This document shows, piece by piece, positions 35,110-44,951 of a DNA stretch of 64,000 bases. The translations under genes and the position numbers were made by a program. Numbering within the stretch: position 1 is the first letter of the stretch; each line of letters starts with the position of its first letter. Below the pieces are notes generated by a model. That model was not told the DNA's origin, searched no databases, and saw only the letters and a list, made by a program, of their open reading frames with translations. Origin of the DNA: an uncultured Aquimarina sp. (lineage in GTDB: Bacteria > Bacteroidota > Bacteroidia > Flavobacteriales > Flavobacteriaceae); NCBI RefSeq assembly GCF_947500065.1, contig NZ_CANMQT010000005.1, positions 186,001 through 250,000 of the forward strand. Direction: 5' to 3'.

Positions 35110-36407
35110 TATTGCTTCCTGAATTTTGCGACACTACGTTCTGTCACTAATAATACACCCAACAACAACCATAACCATTTAGAAATATCAAAAAGTCTAA
35201 ATTGTTTTTTACCAACATCTACAGTAGCTGATATCGGTTGTAGTTCTGTTATATCTATACTCCTTTTGTCATACCGATCAATTTCATCTTGTTCATGCTT
35301 ATAAAAATCAAACAATCGCAACAGCTGTTCTGGTAAATTTCTATCCACACTATTTTCTAGAGTAAGAGGTGCTGTAAGGTAAAACACATTACTGAGTGCA
35401 CTTTCTTCTATGATTGTATCGGCAAGATGATCGGGTTGGTATACTAATATTTTTGAAGATGTCTCCGGAATTGAATCAGAAGATAACCAAACGACTAATT
35501 GGAACGTAGAAAGGTCTAAGACATCCATATCCTGAACTATTTCTATATCTATTGGCCTATGAATGTATTTTGAAATAGCCTTAAGTGATGCTGCTACATA
35601 AGTCTTCTGATTCGCCAGACTATCTTCATAAAACAACAATACTTTTGTCGGTATTTCTGAAGTCAATGCTATGGTTTCTTGTTTTCCGTTTAACTGCAAT
35701 TGTATACTATCCTTTGTATCATTTACCTTACGTTTATCGTTATCTATGGAAACAAGCTTTTTAGTAAATGATACCTGGTATTGATCACTACTAAGCGATA
35801 CTAACTCCAAGCTATCTTTTCTTTTTGTGGCTTTGAGGATTCTTTTAACCGACTGTTTAGCGTCAATCGGAATCCAGGTTGCGCTTTTAGTAACAGAAGG
35901 TCTCATACCCTGTATTCCTGTTACAAATGCGCTCGTAAAGACCACGATACTATCGGTTTGTAATGTTTCCATTTCCTGAGCTAGTTGCCAATAATTAGGT
36001 TTGTCTGTATTTATAGCATCTAATTGATCGGTATCTAACTCTGGAAAACCAGATTGCAAGAGTCTTAGTGATTCTCCAGTTTCTAAGGTATCCAAAATGT
36101 TACGCATCCTATCATCTTCAAGAAGTGAAGATTCTACAATATACGTAATAGGTATGGTCGTAATTTTCTTTTTTATATTGATTCCGGCTATAATAAAGAC
36201 AAGAATTCCTAGTACTAACATTCTTAGTACGAGCAGAAAAATCTCATTAAACTGAATACTTCTTGATTGTTTTGAATCCGATTCACTCAATAATTTTGTG
36301 CTACCAATTTTTATTGTTCTCCCATCTTTCTTACTCCATAGATGTATCGCTAAAGGAACAAGAAGTCCTAATAAGGCCCATAAATATGTAGGGTTCACAA
36401 AGAACAT
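35109..36407 (-). CDS. BatA-domain membrane protein
   Basis: A 432-residue protein. The N-terminal MFFVNPTYLWALLGLLVPLAIHLW plus a second helix (about 58-78) is the BatA N-terminal domain of aerotolerance-type proteins. A periplasmic region of about 310 residues follows, then a last helix near 408-424 (WLWLLLGVLLVTE). No von Willebrand MIDAS motif is seen in it, unlike true BatA; the neighbouring DUF58 protein supplies that. Genes of this kind form membrane complexes energised by a MoxR ATPase, linked to stress tolerance in other Bacteroidota. Confidence 0.85.
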   Translation of the reverse strand: MFFVNPTYLWALLGLLVPLAIHLWSKKDGRTIKIGSTKLLSESDSKQSRSIQFNEIFLLVLRMLVLGILVFIIAGINIKKKITTIPITYIVESSLLEDDRMRNILDTLETGESLRLLQSGFPELDTDQLDAINTDKPNYWQLAQEMETLQTDSIVVFTSAFVTGIQGMRPSVTKSATWIPIDAKQSVKRILKATKRKDSLELVSLSSDQYQVSFTKKLVSIDNDKRKVNDTKDSIQLQLNGKQETIALTSEIPTKVLLFYEDSLANQKTYVAASLKAISKYIHRPIDIEIVQDMDVLDLSTFQLVVWLSSDSIPETSSKILVYQPDHLADTIIEESALSNVFYLTAPLTLENSVDRNLPEQLLRLFDFYKHEQDEIDRYDKRSIDITELQPISATVDVGKKQFRLFDISKWLWLLLGVLLVTERSVAKFRKQ

Positions 36408-36408
36408 A

Positions 36409-37305
36409 TCAAATTATTTTGTTTCGTTTCTTCAGAAATACCTGTAGCGCTTCACCTATATGTTCATGTAGTTGGAACATATGATAACTAATATCATTCG
36501 CCAATAGCGTGTCTTTGGTGTTTTTGATCATTTCTTCCAATGCCGTCAGGTATTGTTTTTTTGCTGTCTTGGCATCTATTTTAAGCTTCACTCCCGTTTC
36601 CAGGTCTTCGAATGTTACTGTTCCTTTATAGTCAAATTCTAATTCATTCTTTCCCATAAGGTGTAAAACCACTACTTCATTTTTCGGAGTCTTTAGTCTT
36701 TTAATAAAAGTCGTTAGTTCTTCGCTGTGCTCATATAGATCTGTTATAAAGAATATCATTTCTTTATGATTCCGATCATGGAGACTTTTAGAAGCATTCG
36801 GGTTTTCAGGCCATTTTCCTTTATTTTCGATCTTAGTTAGCTCTAATAAAAAACGATTATAATGTTGCTTTTGAATTTTGGGATATAGATTATACAACTG
36901 CTGTTCATTCAGAGCAAACAGACCAATAGCATCTCCTTGATTTTGGGATAAATACCCTAAAGAAGCTATCAGGACTCTGGCATAATCCATTTTAGAAAGT
37001 TCATTTTCCTGATGAAGCATCGATTTACTGGCATCCAAAATGAATTTTATTGAAATATTCGTTTCGACTTCAGATTGTTTAATATAATACCTACCAGATC
37101 TGGCGAGCATTTTCCAATCCAATAATCGTAAATCATCACCAGGTTCATAATTACGATATTGATTAAACTCCATCCCTGAACCTACATTATGACTATGATT
37201 TAATCCAGACAAATATCCATCAACAATTACACGCGCAATCAGCGATAATCCCGAAACACTTTTTATAAGTTCCGGTTTTAGTAATTGATGATAATCTTGT
37301 TTCAC
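36409..37305 (-). CDS. DUF58 protein (von Willebrand A-type)
   Basis: A 298-residue cytoplasmic protein. The RNYEPGDDLRLLDWKMLARS block (about residues 51-70) is the DUF58 signature, and DASKS (about 91-95) is the first part of a MIDAS metal site in a vWA fold. DUF58 proteins work with MoxR ATPases in assembling or inserting metal into other proteins. It lies between the MoxR gene (15-base gap) and the BatA-type gene (1-base gap). Confidence 0.9.
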   Translation of the reverse strand: MKQDYHQLLKPELIKSVSGLSLIARVIVDGYLSGLNHSHNVGSGMEFNQYRNYEPGDDLRLLDWKMLARSGRYYIKQSEVETNISIKFILDASKSMLHQENELSKMDYARVLIASLGYLSQNQGDAIGLFALNEQQLYNLYPKIQKQHYNRFLLELTKIENKGKWPENPNASKSLHDRNHKEMIFFITDLYEHSEELTTFIKRLKTPKNEVVVLHLMGKNELEFDYKGTVTFEDLETGVKLKIDAKTAKKQYLTALEEMIKNTKDTLLANDISYHMFQLHEHIGEALQVFLKKRNKII

Positions 37306-37320
37306 TTGATTTGACTTATT

Positions 37321-38322
37321 TTATTTTCCTATTTCGATATCTTTCAATAAATGCTGAGTCACGGCATCAGAGGTAATCCCTTCTGATTCTGCTCTAAAAT
37401 TGACAATAACTCTATGTCTTAATACGGGTATCGCTACATGATGTAAATCATCTAATGTTACAGACAGTCGTCCCTGTGCTAATGCACGAGCTTTGGCAGT
37501 TAATATCATGGCTTGACCAGCACGTGGTCCTGCTCCCCAATTCACCCATTCTTTTACGTATGCATTGGTAGTTGTTTCGGGTCGTGTAGCTCTAATAACT
37601 TTACTTACATAAGAAATCAAATCATCACTAATAGGAACTTCTCTAACCAAGTGTTGTAATCTCAAAATGTCTTCTGCCGAGATCACCTTATGTAAGGTTT
37701 CTTTTTTTATACCCGTTGTATTTTTTAGAATCATTGTTTCTTCTGATTCCGTAGGATATCCAATTTTGATATATAATAAAAATCGATCCTGTTGCGCCTC
37801 TGGAAGTGCAAAGGTTCCTGATTGTTCTATAGGATTTTGAGTCGCCAATATAAAAAATGGTCTGTCTAACTCGTATGTTTTTCCGGAATAGGTAACCTCA
37901 AACTCCTGCATCGCCTCTAGCAATGCCGCCTGAGTTTTGGGAGGTGTACGATTGATCTCATCTGCAAGGATGATATTAGAAAAAATTGGGCCTTTATTAA
38001 ATTTAAAAAATTTCTTTCCTGTACTATAATCCTCTTCTAATATTTCTGTACCAATAATATCTGATGGCATTAAATCAGGAGTAAATTGGATTCTTTTAAA
38101 ATTGAGATCTATAGCTTGCGCAAGTGTTCTGATCATCAATGTTTTTGCTAAACCAGGAACTCCTTCTAACAACGCATGTCCTCCTGCAAGGAACGTAATT
38201 AATAACTGTTCTACCGTTTCCTCCTGCCCTGTAATCACCTTACCAATCTCTTTTCTTAAATCCTGAAGTTTATCAGTAAGAATGGTAATTTCTTTTTCTA
38301 TACTTGCTAACTCTTTGTCCAT
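37321..38322 (-). CDS. MoxR-family AAA+ ATPase
   Basis: A 333-residue AAA_3 chaperone. Walker A is GVPGLAKT (about 54-61), Walker B is IILADEINR (about 117-125), and sensor/arginine-finger regions follow (FILATQNPIEQSGTFALPEA; QDRFLLYIKIGYP). MoxR ATPases remodel vWA-domain partners, here the DUF58 product encoded next. It is preceded by the DUF4159 gene (13-base gap). Confidence 0.94.
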   Translation of the reverse strand: MDKELASIEKEITILTDKLQDLRKEIGKVITGQEETVEQLLITFLAGGHALLEGVPGLAKTLMIRTLAQAIDLNFKRIQFTPDLMPSDIIGTEILEEDYSTGKKFFKFNKGPIFSNIILADEINRTPPKTQAALLEAMQEFEVTYSGKTYELDRPFFILATQNPIEQSGTFALPEAQQDRFLLYIKIGYPTESEETMILKNTTGIKKETLHKVISAEDILRLQHLVREVPISDDLISYVSKVIRATRPETTTNAYVKEWVNWGAGPRAGQAMILTAKARALAQGRLSVTLDDLHHVAIPVLRHRVIVNFRAESEGITSDAVTQHLLKDIEIGK

Positions 38323-38335
38323 ATAGTTCTATCTT

Positions 38336-38998
38336 TTATGATGTTAACGCATACATAACAATGTTAACACCAAATCGGGTATTGTCTATTTTATACCATC
38401 GTTTATTTCTAAAATCATAGTCCCACTCACAGCCATAGTCTTTATTACTAAACAAGACTCCTATCCTTCCATTAACTTGAATTGCTTTTAAATAGTCGTG
38501 TACAATATCATCTCCCCATCCATTTAATTCTTGAGAAGTAGTTGGTGGACCATCTTCAAACTCAAAGAATATTTTATAAATCTCGTGATTATTAGGGATT
38601 TTCTTTAATGATTGCGGGCCAAAAATGTCTTCCATCTGGCGCTCAAATGATTTAGAAAATAATCCATCTATATCGTGATTACAATCATCGGCAAACACAA
38701 AACCTCCATTATCAACATATTTCTTAAAGTTCTCTCTTTCCTTTTTAGTGAACTGTACTAATTTATGGCCAGAAATATAGCAAAAAGGACTTTTGAAAAT
38801 TTCATCACTACTTAATGAAATGATTTTCTCTTGCGTATCTACTTTTAGCGTAGTATACTCTACAAGAGAGTTTAACAAATTAGAAGGCATCCTTTGGTCT
38901 ACATCCCAATCTCCTGATTCGTATTGTAATCGTGTAAAGAAAAATTTATTGCTCAATATGAAATTAACTAGGTATACTAACGAAACAATATAGATCAT
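38336..38998 (-). CDS. DUF4159-family protein
   Basis: A 220-residue protein with an N-terminal hydrophobic segment (residues 2-17) and the DUF4159 pattern FTRLQYESGDWDVDQRMPSN, then VDNGGFVFADDCNHD (about 90-104) and DYGCEWDYDFRNKRWYKIDN near the end. The fold is predicted to be ThuA/amidotransferase-like. DUF4159 genes recur beside MoxR/DUF58/BatA genes. It is the first gene of that operon, after a strong hairpin at 39062-39115 that separates it from the TldD/TldE pair. Confidence 0.85.
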   Translation of the reverse strand: MIYIVSLVYLVNFILSNKFFFTRLQYESGDWDVDQRMPSNLLNSLVEYTTLKVDTQEKIISLSSDEIFKSPFCYISGHKLVQFTKKERENFKKYVDNGGFVFADDCNHDIDGLFSKSFERQMEDIFGPQSLKKIPNNHEIYKIFFEFEDGPPTTSQELNGWGDDIVHDYLKAIQVNGRIGVLFSNKDYGCEWDYDFRNKRWYKIDNTRFGVNIVMYALTS

Positions 38999-39061
38999 TA
39001 ATTATTAAAATGATCCAAAATTAAAGTTAATTAGGATTCTCTTAAAACAACTACTACCATC

Positions 39062-39115
39062 AGAGCGTAGTTAAAAAAATACACGATATACATCCATATA
39101 TTTTAACTACGCTCT
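39062..39115. terminator. Perfect 15-base inverted repeat between two operons
   Basis: AGAGCGTAGTTAAAA (39062-39076) and TTTTAACTACGCTCT (39101-39115) are exact complements with a 24-base loop. It sits 45 bases after the TldE-type gene's stop and 63 bases before the DUF4159 start, so it likely terminates or attenuates minus-strand transcription here. Confidence 0.55.
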
Positions 39116-39160
39116 ATCTGATAGTTTCTTAATTATTAGTTTTAAGGCAGGATTTTAAGA

Positions 39161-40477
39161 TTATACTGCATCCGAAAGACTCGTAAAGGTAAAGTCTCTT
39201 ATTTTCATATAAGGAACAAGATTACCGTCAATTCTCACCTGTTTACCTAAAGTTTCCAGATTATTAAGCATAATAATTGGACTTTCGTTAAACCTGAAGT
39301 TTTTAACAGGATATTTTATTTTTCCATTTTCTATATAAAATGTTCCATCCCTTGTCAGTCCTGTATATAATAAGGTTTGAGGGTCTACATTTCTAATGTA
39401 CCATAATCTGGTAACTAAAATTCCCTTTTTTGTTCCTTTGATAAGGTCTTCTAATGAAGCGTCTCCTCCTTGCATAATAAATCCATTAGGAAAAGGAACA
39501 GGATCTACTCCTTTTTTCTCTGCCCAATAACGGCTATATGCTAGATTTTTCACAACTCCATTTTCTATCCAACTAGTCTTTTTCAAAGGTTGTCCAGAAC
39601 CATTCCATGTACCGGTAGGCACTTCAGGATTGAGAGGATCTGACCAGATGTTTACACGCTCGTCTACAATCTTCTCTCCCATTTTGGTTCCTCCACCTTC
39701 TTTAGACATAAAACTTCGTCCTTCATCTGCGGTACGTGCATTAAACGCAAACGCCATATTACCTAAAAGACCTACAGAAGCTGCTGGTTCTAGAATCACA
39801 GTATATTTACCAGGTTCTATTGCCTTTGCTTCTTTGGACATTACCGCTTTATCGATCGCTATTTTGGAAGCCTCTGCTGCATCAAATTTACCAACGTCAT
39901 TAAAATCCCTGGTTACCCAACCAGATCCGGTTCCATCATTACTACGCATAGTAACCGTAAAACTGGCATCCGTTGACTGGTTGTAGGCAAACAAACCACT
40001 AGAGTTCATCATTGCACTAAAACCTGCTGAGTCATTAAAGAATCCCGCTGCTGTCACATTTTTTGCTGCTGCTGGTTCAATACTGCTATTAGCAACTTCT
40101 GCACGATACTCGGGTTTTATATTTGCCGTAGCATCTATATACGTTATAGATGAGTCATATTTTTGTGGTCCGAGAGGAGCCATAAATTCTGGATTCTCTG
40201 GAGAAAGTTTCGCTAATTCCTCAGCTCTCTTTACCACTTTTTTCAAAGATTCATCATCAAATTCATCAATAGTAGCTGTACCTGATTTTTTTCCGAAATT
40301 AGATTGTACTACTAAAGTTTGATTTGATCGATGTCCCGCTGTAGAAACTGTATTTCTAGCATAACGGATATTACCACTTTCGCTTCCGCTTAAATTTACT
40401 TCACAAGCATCAGCAGTAGAAAAGCTCAACGCCTTTTCCATAATTTGCTTTGCTTCTTCTTTAGAATATATTGCCAT
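39161..40477 (-). CDS. TldE/PmbA-type subunit of a TldD/TldE metalloprotease
   Basis: A 438-residue PmbA/TldD-family protein lacking the HExxxH metal motif, as expected for the TldE (PmbA) partner. Typical stretches are RYARNTVSTAGHRSNQTLVV near the N-terminus and ARTADEGRSFMSKEGGGTKM in the middle. With its partner it forms a heterodimer that cleaves unfolded peptides, for example in maturation of modified peptides. No signal peptide is seen, whereas the partner has a Tat-type leader, which is odd for a heterodimer. It follows the TldD-type gene by 29 bases. Confidence 0.88.
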   Translation of the reverse strand: MAIYSKEEAKQIMEKALSFSTADACEVNLSGSESGNIRYARNTVSTAGHRSNQTLVVQSNFGKKSGTATIDEFDDESLKKVVKRAEELAKLSPENPEFMAPLGPQKYDSSITYIDATANIKPEYRAEVANSSIEPAAAKNVTAAGFFNDSAGFSAMMNSSGLFAYNQSTDASFTVTMRSNDGTGSGWVTRDFNDVGKFDAAEASKIAIDKAVMSKEAKAIEPGKYTVILEPAASVGLLGNMAFAFNARTADEGRSFMSKEGGGTKMGEKIVDERVNIWSDPLNPEVPTGTWNGSGQPLKKTSWIENGVVKNLAYSRYWAEKKGVDPVPFPNGFIMQGGDASLEDLIKGTKKGILVTRLWYIRNVDPQTLLYTGLTRDGTFYIENGKIKYPVKNFRFNESPIIMLNNLETLGKQVRIDGNLVPYMKIRDFTFTSLSDAV

Positions 40478-40506
40478 GATATTTTTTATTTGTAGTAAGA
40501 CAGTGA

Positions 40507-42147
40507 TTAAATTTTTCTACCTGTGTTGATCACATTTACACCATTAAAACGTGTAGTAGAACTTCCGTGAGATACAGCACTTATCTGAGAAGGCTGTCCT
40601 TTACCATCAAAGAATGACCCGAACATTCGATAATCATCTTTGTCACATATCTTTGAACAAGAATTCCAAAATTCTTGTGTGTTAGATTGATATGCTACAT
40701 CATCTAGCATACCTACAATTTTACCATTTTTGATTTCATAAAATACAGTTCCTCCAAATTGGAAATTGTATCGTTGCTGATCAATAGAATAAGAACCTCT
40801 ACCTGCAATGTAGATTCCTTTTTCTACATCTTTGATCATATCATCAATAGAATACTTCTCTGTTCCAGGCTCTAATGATACATTAGGCATACGCTGAAAT
40901 TGTACATCATTCCAACTCTGAGAGTAACAGCAACCGTGTGATTCATTTTGATCAATCATATGAACTTGATCACGTATTGCTTGATAATTGGTTAGCACTC
41001 CATTACGCACTAAATCCCATTTCTTAGTTTTAACTCCTTCATCATCATATCCCACAGCTCCTAATGAACCAACCTGCGTTTTATCCGCTACAAGATTTAC
41101 TATATCACTACCGTATTTAAAGTTTTTGGTTTTCCATTTATCTAAAGTAGCGAAACTTGTTCCTGCGTAATTAGCTTCGTATCCTAATACTCTATCTAAC
41201 TCTAATGGATGTCCTACTGATTCATGGATAGTTAATCCTAAATGGTTTGGTTCTAATACTAAATCATATTTACCAGCTTCTACGGATTTTGCAGCCAATC
41301 TTGCTTTAGCTTGTTTAGCAGCTACTCCAGCATCTTCTACAATATCATAACTATTACGATATAAATTTAATCCTTCAGGTCCTTTCAGTTTTTCTGAAGC
41401 TAAACCATCCATATATTCATACCCCATACCCATTGGAGCACTCATCGCTTGACGTGATTTAAATTTACCACTAGCTTTATCTATGGCTGTTACCGTAAAT
41501 GTAGGCCATATACGATGTACATCCTGATCGATATATGATCCGTCTGTAGAAGCAAAATATTTCTGCTCATTTACCATAAAAAGACCAGAATTCACATAAT
41601 TAGCTCCATTCTCTAAGGCGGCAGCATTTGCCGATAGCAATAGATCTACCTTTTCTGAAACCGGAACATCTTTAAAGTCTTTTTTGATAGGAGTTTTCCA
41701 AGTAACCTCGCCGTGTGATTTTACCGGAGCAAGTTTTACTTCTTCTTTCTGAATTTTGGAATTTGCTTTTGCAATTGCCACTGCTTGATCAGTTGCTTTC
41801 TTAATTCCATCTTCGGTAACACTATTGGTAGATGCAAATCCCCAAGTACCGTTGACAATTACACGGATTCCTATACCAAATGATTCGGTATTTACTACAT
41901 TTTGTACTTTGTCTTCTCTAGTAAATACATATTGATTAAGGTATCTACCAATTCGTGCGTCTGCATAACTAGCACCTAATGATTTTGCCGTGTTGAGCGC
42001 TACGTCTGCCATTCTTTTCTTGATGGCTACGTCCATTCCCGGATTAAGTAATGCTTCTGCGGGAATATCATTTCCCAGAAGTAGTGAAGGTACCATCAAA
42101 GCACCTGCTCCTAATCCTGTGTATTGAATAAAATCTCTACGTTTCAT
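40507..42147 (-). CDS. TldD-type metalloprotease subunit with Tat-like leader
   Basis: A 546-residue TldD-family protease. The zinc-binding motif HESVGH lies at 308-313, followed by the conserved ELDRVLGYEANYAGTSF. The N-terminus MKRRDFIQYTGLGAGALMVP has a twin-arginine pattern and a hydrophobic core ending near LLLG, so export to the periplasm is likely. Tat-exported TldD proteins are common in Bacteroidota. It heads the two-gene TldD/TldE unit and is divergent from an AraC-type regulator across a 485-base gap. Confidence 0.9.
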   Translation of the reverse strand: MKRRDFIQYTGLGAGALMVPSLLLGNDIPAEALLNPGMDVAIKKRMADVALNTAKSLGASYADARIGRYLNQYVFTREDKVQNVVNTESFGIGIRVIVNGTWGFASTNSVTEDGIKKATDQAVAIAKANSKIQKEEVKLAPVKSHGEVTWKTPIKKDFKDVPVSEKVDLLLSANAAALENGANYVNSGLFMVNEQKYFASTDGSYIDQDVHRIWPTFTVTAIDKASGKFKSRQAMSAPMGMGYEYMDGLASEKLKGPEGLNLYRNSYDIVEDAGVAAKQAKARLAAKSVEAGKYDLVLEPNHLGLTIHESVGHPLELDRVLGYEANYAGTSFATLDKWKTKNFKYGSDIVNLVADKTQVGSLGAVGYDDEGVKTKKWDLVRNGVLTNYQAIRDQVHMIDQNESHGCCYSQSWNDVQFQRMPNVSLEPGTEKYSIDDMIKDVEKGIYIAGRGSYSIDQQRYNFQFGGTVFYEIKNGKIVGMLDDVAYQSNTQEFWNSCSKICDKDDYRMFGSFFDGKGQPSQISAVSHGSSTTRFNGVNVINTGRKI

Positions 42148-42632
42148 AAACCTCTTTTTTGATTGAGTGAATATTAAAATAAGTATGATGAACTTTTCCT
42201 GTACTAATACTTTAGTTTCTATCGTACTTGACCAGATTCCTAAAGTTTTGTTACAGGACTAACTTTCGTTAGCTTTAAATGTAGAAAAATTAAATCAAAT
42301 CACCATATCCCTCTAAACCTTAACTATCTGAATCAAAGTGTAAAATTTAGTAAAACACACTCCGAAGTGAAATTATTTTAAAGCATTGGTAAACAATTAG
42401 TTGAATTAGTTTTTTAAATTAAAATATTCTCAATGAATCACAGAAAACTATGAGGAAAAAGCACAAAAAAGCTACATAATTAAATTTTTGTTAAAGTTTC
42501 CAGTTGTTCTTTATTAAATACTCAAAAGAGTATCACAAAAAAGATCAAGAAAACCTTATTTATTGAAGAAAGGTCTATTGCCGTGTAATTTATTAGTAAA
42601 ACTTTCGACCATACTACCATAGGTAGTCCATC
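42148..42632. promoter_or_regulatory. Divergent control region between TldD and AraC-type genes
   Basis: No gene is seen. ACTACC-ata-GGTAGT at 42613-42627 is a perfect inverted repeat five bases before the regulator's ATG, suited to an operator or leader hairpin. No exact TAnnTTTG element was found; TAAATTTTTG near 42481 is a loose match. The remainder is AT-rich filler. Confidence 0.4.
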
Positions 42633-43682
42633 ATGGTTATTAAATTTACTCCGGAAATAAATAAAGTATATTTTATTAATGAATATACACTCTTCCAGAT
42701 ATCTTCTGGTAATGGTGGTATTCAGGTAGACTTCAAAAATTATTTTGATTGGCAGAATAAGGCTATATACTTAGAAAAAGGACAATATATAAAGTTCTTA
42801 TCCGATGATTTTTCTGTCTTGAAAATGGAGTTTCCGAGCGAGATGGTGTTTAGAAACAAAGAAGTAAGAGTTTTATTCAAGCATCTTATTTCTTTAGGGT
42901 ATATCAACTTTGATACATCTCATCACTTCGAAAACATAATACATCAAATCGAATCTAATGACCAAGTAGATAATGTTATTGATCTTTCTACAAAACAATG
43001 GTATTATCAAAATCCATTTCAGGCAAACAAAGAAGAATACCAAATTATCTTCGATACTAAAGATGTGATTGATCAACAGTATACTAGTAATATTAGTAAT
43101 AAAGAAATTACCGCATACATAGATGAAAAGGGATATAATGTACAGTCATTAATAAAAAACAAAGTTGGAGTCTCTGTTAAATCTCTTCTATCCAATAAGA
43201 AATTATTAGAAAGTAAAAAGGAAATTGCTTTTACAGATAAAAGCATTAAAGAGATTTCTTATGATTTAGGATATAATGATCCCGCTTACTTTAATAGAGT
43301 TTTTAAAAACAATGTAGGCAAAAATCCTCTTCTATTCAGAGAAGAATTTGATTATAAAAACAGAGATCTTTTTTCTCAAAACATTATGGAGCTACTGCAG
43401 CTATATCATACTAAAGAAAGAACATTAGAATTCTATGCTTCTAAAATGAATCTATCTCCAAAAGCGCTTTCTAAAAAAGTAAAAGATAAAATGCAGACTT
43501 CATTAGGCAAACTTATCCGTTATCAAATGATTGACACATCTAAGTTGCTACTAAGCCAAGACCTAAGTATTAAGGACATTTCTTTAGAACTAGGTTTTGA
43601 AGAACCTAATCATTTCTCTCACTTCTTTAGGCATTATACCGGAGAATCTCCATCTCGATTCAAAAATAATAAAGTACAATAA
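42633..43682 (+). CDS. AraC-type regulator with two helix-turn-helix regions
   Basis: A 349-residue cytoplasmic protein. Residues 1-150 may form a sensing domain of cupin-like character. Two separate AraC-type DNA-binding stretches follow: KSIKEISYDLGYNDPAYFNR with VFKNNVGKNPLLFREEF (about 203-242) and LSIKDISLELGFEEPNHFSH with FFRHYTGESPSRFK (about 308-345). Each has the second-HTH signature of an AraC domain. The first seems to retain a reduced first HTH, so the gene may derive from a fused duplication. It is divergent from the TldD/TldE unit. Confidence 0.82.
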   Translation: MVIKFTPEINKVYFINEYTLFQISSGNGGIQVDFKNYFDWQNKAIYLEKGQYIKFLSDDFSVLKMEFPSEMVFRNKEVRVLFKHLISLGYINFDTSHHFENIIHQIESNDQVDNVIDLSTKQWYYQNPFQANKEEYQIIFDTKDVIDQQYTSNISNKEITAYIDEKGYNVQSLIKNKVGVSVKSLLSNKKLLESKKEIAFTDKSIKEISYDLGYNDPAYFNRVFKNNVGKNPLLFREEFDYKNRDLFSQNIMELLQLYHTKERTLEFYASKMNLSPKALSKKVKDKMQTSLGKLIRYQMIDTSKLLLSQDLSIKDISLELGFEEPNHFSHFFRHYTGESPSRFKNNKVQ

Positions 43683-43842
43683 CTTACGTCTTTTTTGTAG
43701 TATGCCTAATAAGGTATATCCAGAAATTTGTAATACAATTACGGAACAACATTAAGCAAATACGCAACGATTATGATTAATTAAAATATCATAATCGTAT
43801 ATAGTTGCTAATATTTAATATTTTTAAACTTTAATAATCGAT

Positions 43843-44418
43843 ATGAAAGCGTTATTGTCTTTGATTTCTAAATGTGATACCTGTGCTGCAAAATTAGAAC
43901 TGGGACCTAGGCCTATAGTTTCTGCCAGTATAAATAGTAAGATTGTGATCATAGGACAAGCACCTGGAAGTGTTGTTCATAAATCCGGAATTCCATGGGA
44001 TGATAAAAGTGGTGAAAACTTAAGGGCTTGGATGGGAATCGATAACGATCTTTTTTATGATCCTGAGATTATAGCGCTTGTACCAATGGGATTTTGTTAT
44101 CCTGGAAAAGGAAAATCCGGAGATTTACCCCCAACCAAAGAATGCGCTCCATTATGGCATCAAAAATTATTAAGTAAAATAAAAGATGTGGAACTTATTC
44201 TATTAATTGGTGGTTATGCCCAACAATATTATTTAAAAGATCAATTAAAAAGGACACTTACAGAAACCGTTAAAAATTATACAGAATATCTCCCAGATTA
44301 TTTTGTTCTACCTCATCCGTCTCCCAGAAATAATATTTGGCAAGCAAAAAATGATTGGTTCAAAAAAGAAGTTATTCCAGAATTACGCAATAGTGTACAG
44401 TCTATTATTAGTAAATAA
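43843..44418 (+). CDS. Uracil-DNA glycosylase family protein
   Basis: A 191-residue protein of the UDG superfamily (SMUG2/family 4-5-like in size). Motif A reads GQAPG (38-42) and motif B reads HPSPRN (158-163), together forming the base-excision pocket. Two Cys pairs near the start (CDTC) might be remains of an iron-sulfur cluster seen in families 4 and 5, but further ligands were not evident. Motif A has no obvious catalytic Asp or Asn directly after GQAPG, so its activity may differ from classical uracil excision. Confidence 0.85.
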   Translation: MKALLSLISKCDTCAAKLELGPRPIVSASINSKIVIIGQAPGSVVHKSGIPWDDKSGENLRAWMGIDNDLFYDPEIIALVPMGFCYPGKGKSGDLPPTKECAPLWHQKLLSKIKDVELILLIGGYAQQYYLKDQLKRTLTETVKNYTEYLPDYFVLPHPSPRNNIWQAKNDWFKKEVIPELRNSVQSIISK

Positions 44419-44432
44419 CTAGCTTACTATTT

Positions 44433-44951
44433 TTATAAATACCTTTCTTTAATGATGTCCATATGCCAAATTTCATGACCTATAATAGTAAATGCAGCGG
44501 CTCTAGCTGACATATTACCTCCATTAGCAGTACCAATACATTCTAGATGGCTATTATTTACACTTTCAAGAAATACAATAGAGCTTTGTCTAACAATATT
44601 AAATTCATTTATCAAGGAATCCATGGTTTTGTTATTCGCTCCAGAAGGTTCTATATAAATATTTTGATCAAATCCAGCTAAAGAAGTTTTATCATTTCTA
44701 GCGATTCTAAAACATCTATTCATAAATACTCTTTCTGTATCAATAAGATGTTGAAAAATTTCTTTTATACTCCACTTCTCTTTTTCATAACGATATTCTT
44801 GTTTATCAAGTGGAATAGTTTCAAAAAACTGGATCGCAGTTTTTTTGCCTACCTGAAAACCTTCTCTTAGATCTAATTCTGGTGATAACTTATTAATATA
44901 TCGAGCATAATACTGATCATACTCTTGGGTATCCAAATCTGTAATTCTCAT
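44433..44951 (-). CDS. DinB-family four-helix protein
   Basis: A 172-residue cytoplasmic protein with the DinB/YfiT metal site: H68 (FQHLID), H159 and H163 (GHEIWHMDII). Members act as metal-dependent thiol transferases or hydrolases, often linked to bacillithiol or stress response; the substrate here is unknown. It converges with the UDG gene, 14 bases apart, so the two are probably independent transcripts. Confidence 0.9.
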   Translation of the reverse strand: MRITDLDTQEYDQYYARYINKLSPELDLREGFQVGKKTAIQFFETIPLDKQEYRYEKEKWSIKEIFQHLIDTERVFMNRCFRIARNDKTSLAGFDQNIYIEPSGANNKTMDSLINEFNIVRQSSIVFLESVNNSHLECIGTANGGNMSARAAAFTIIGHEIWHMDIIKERYL

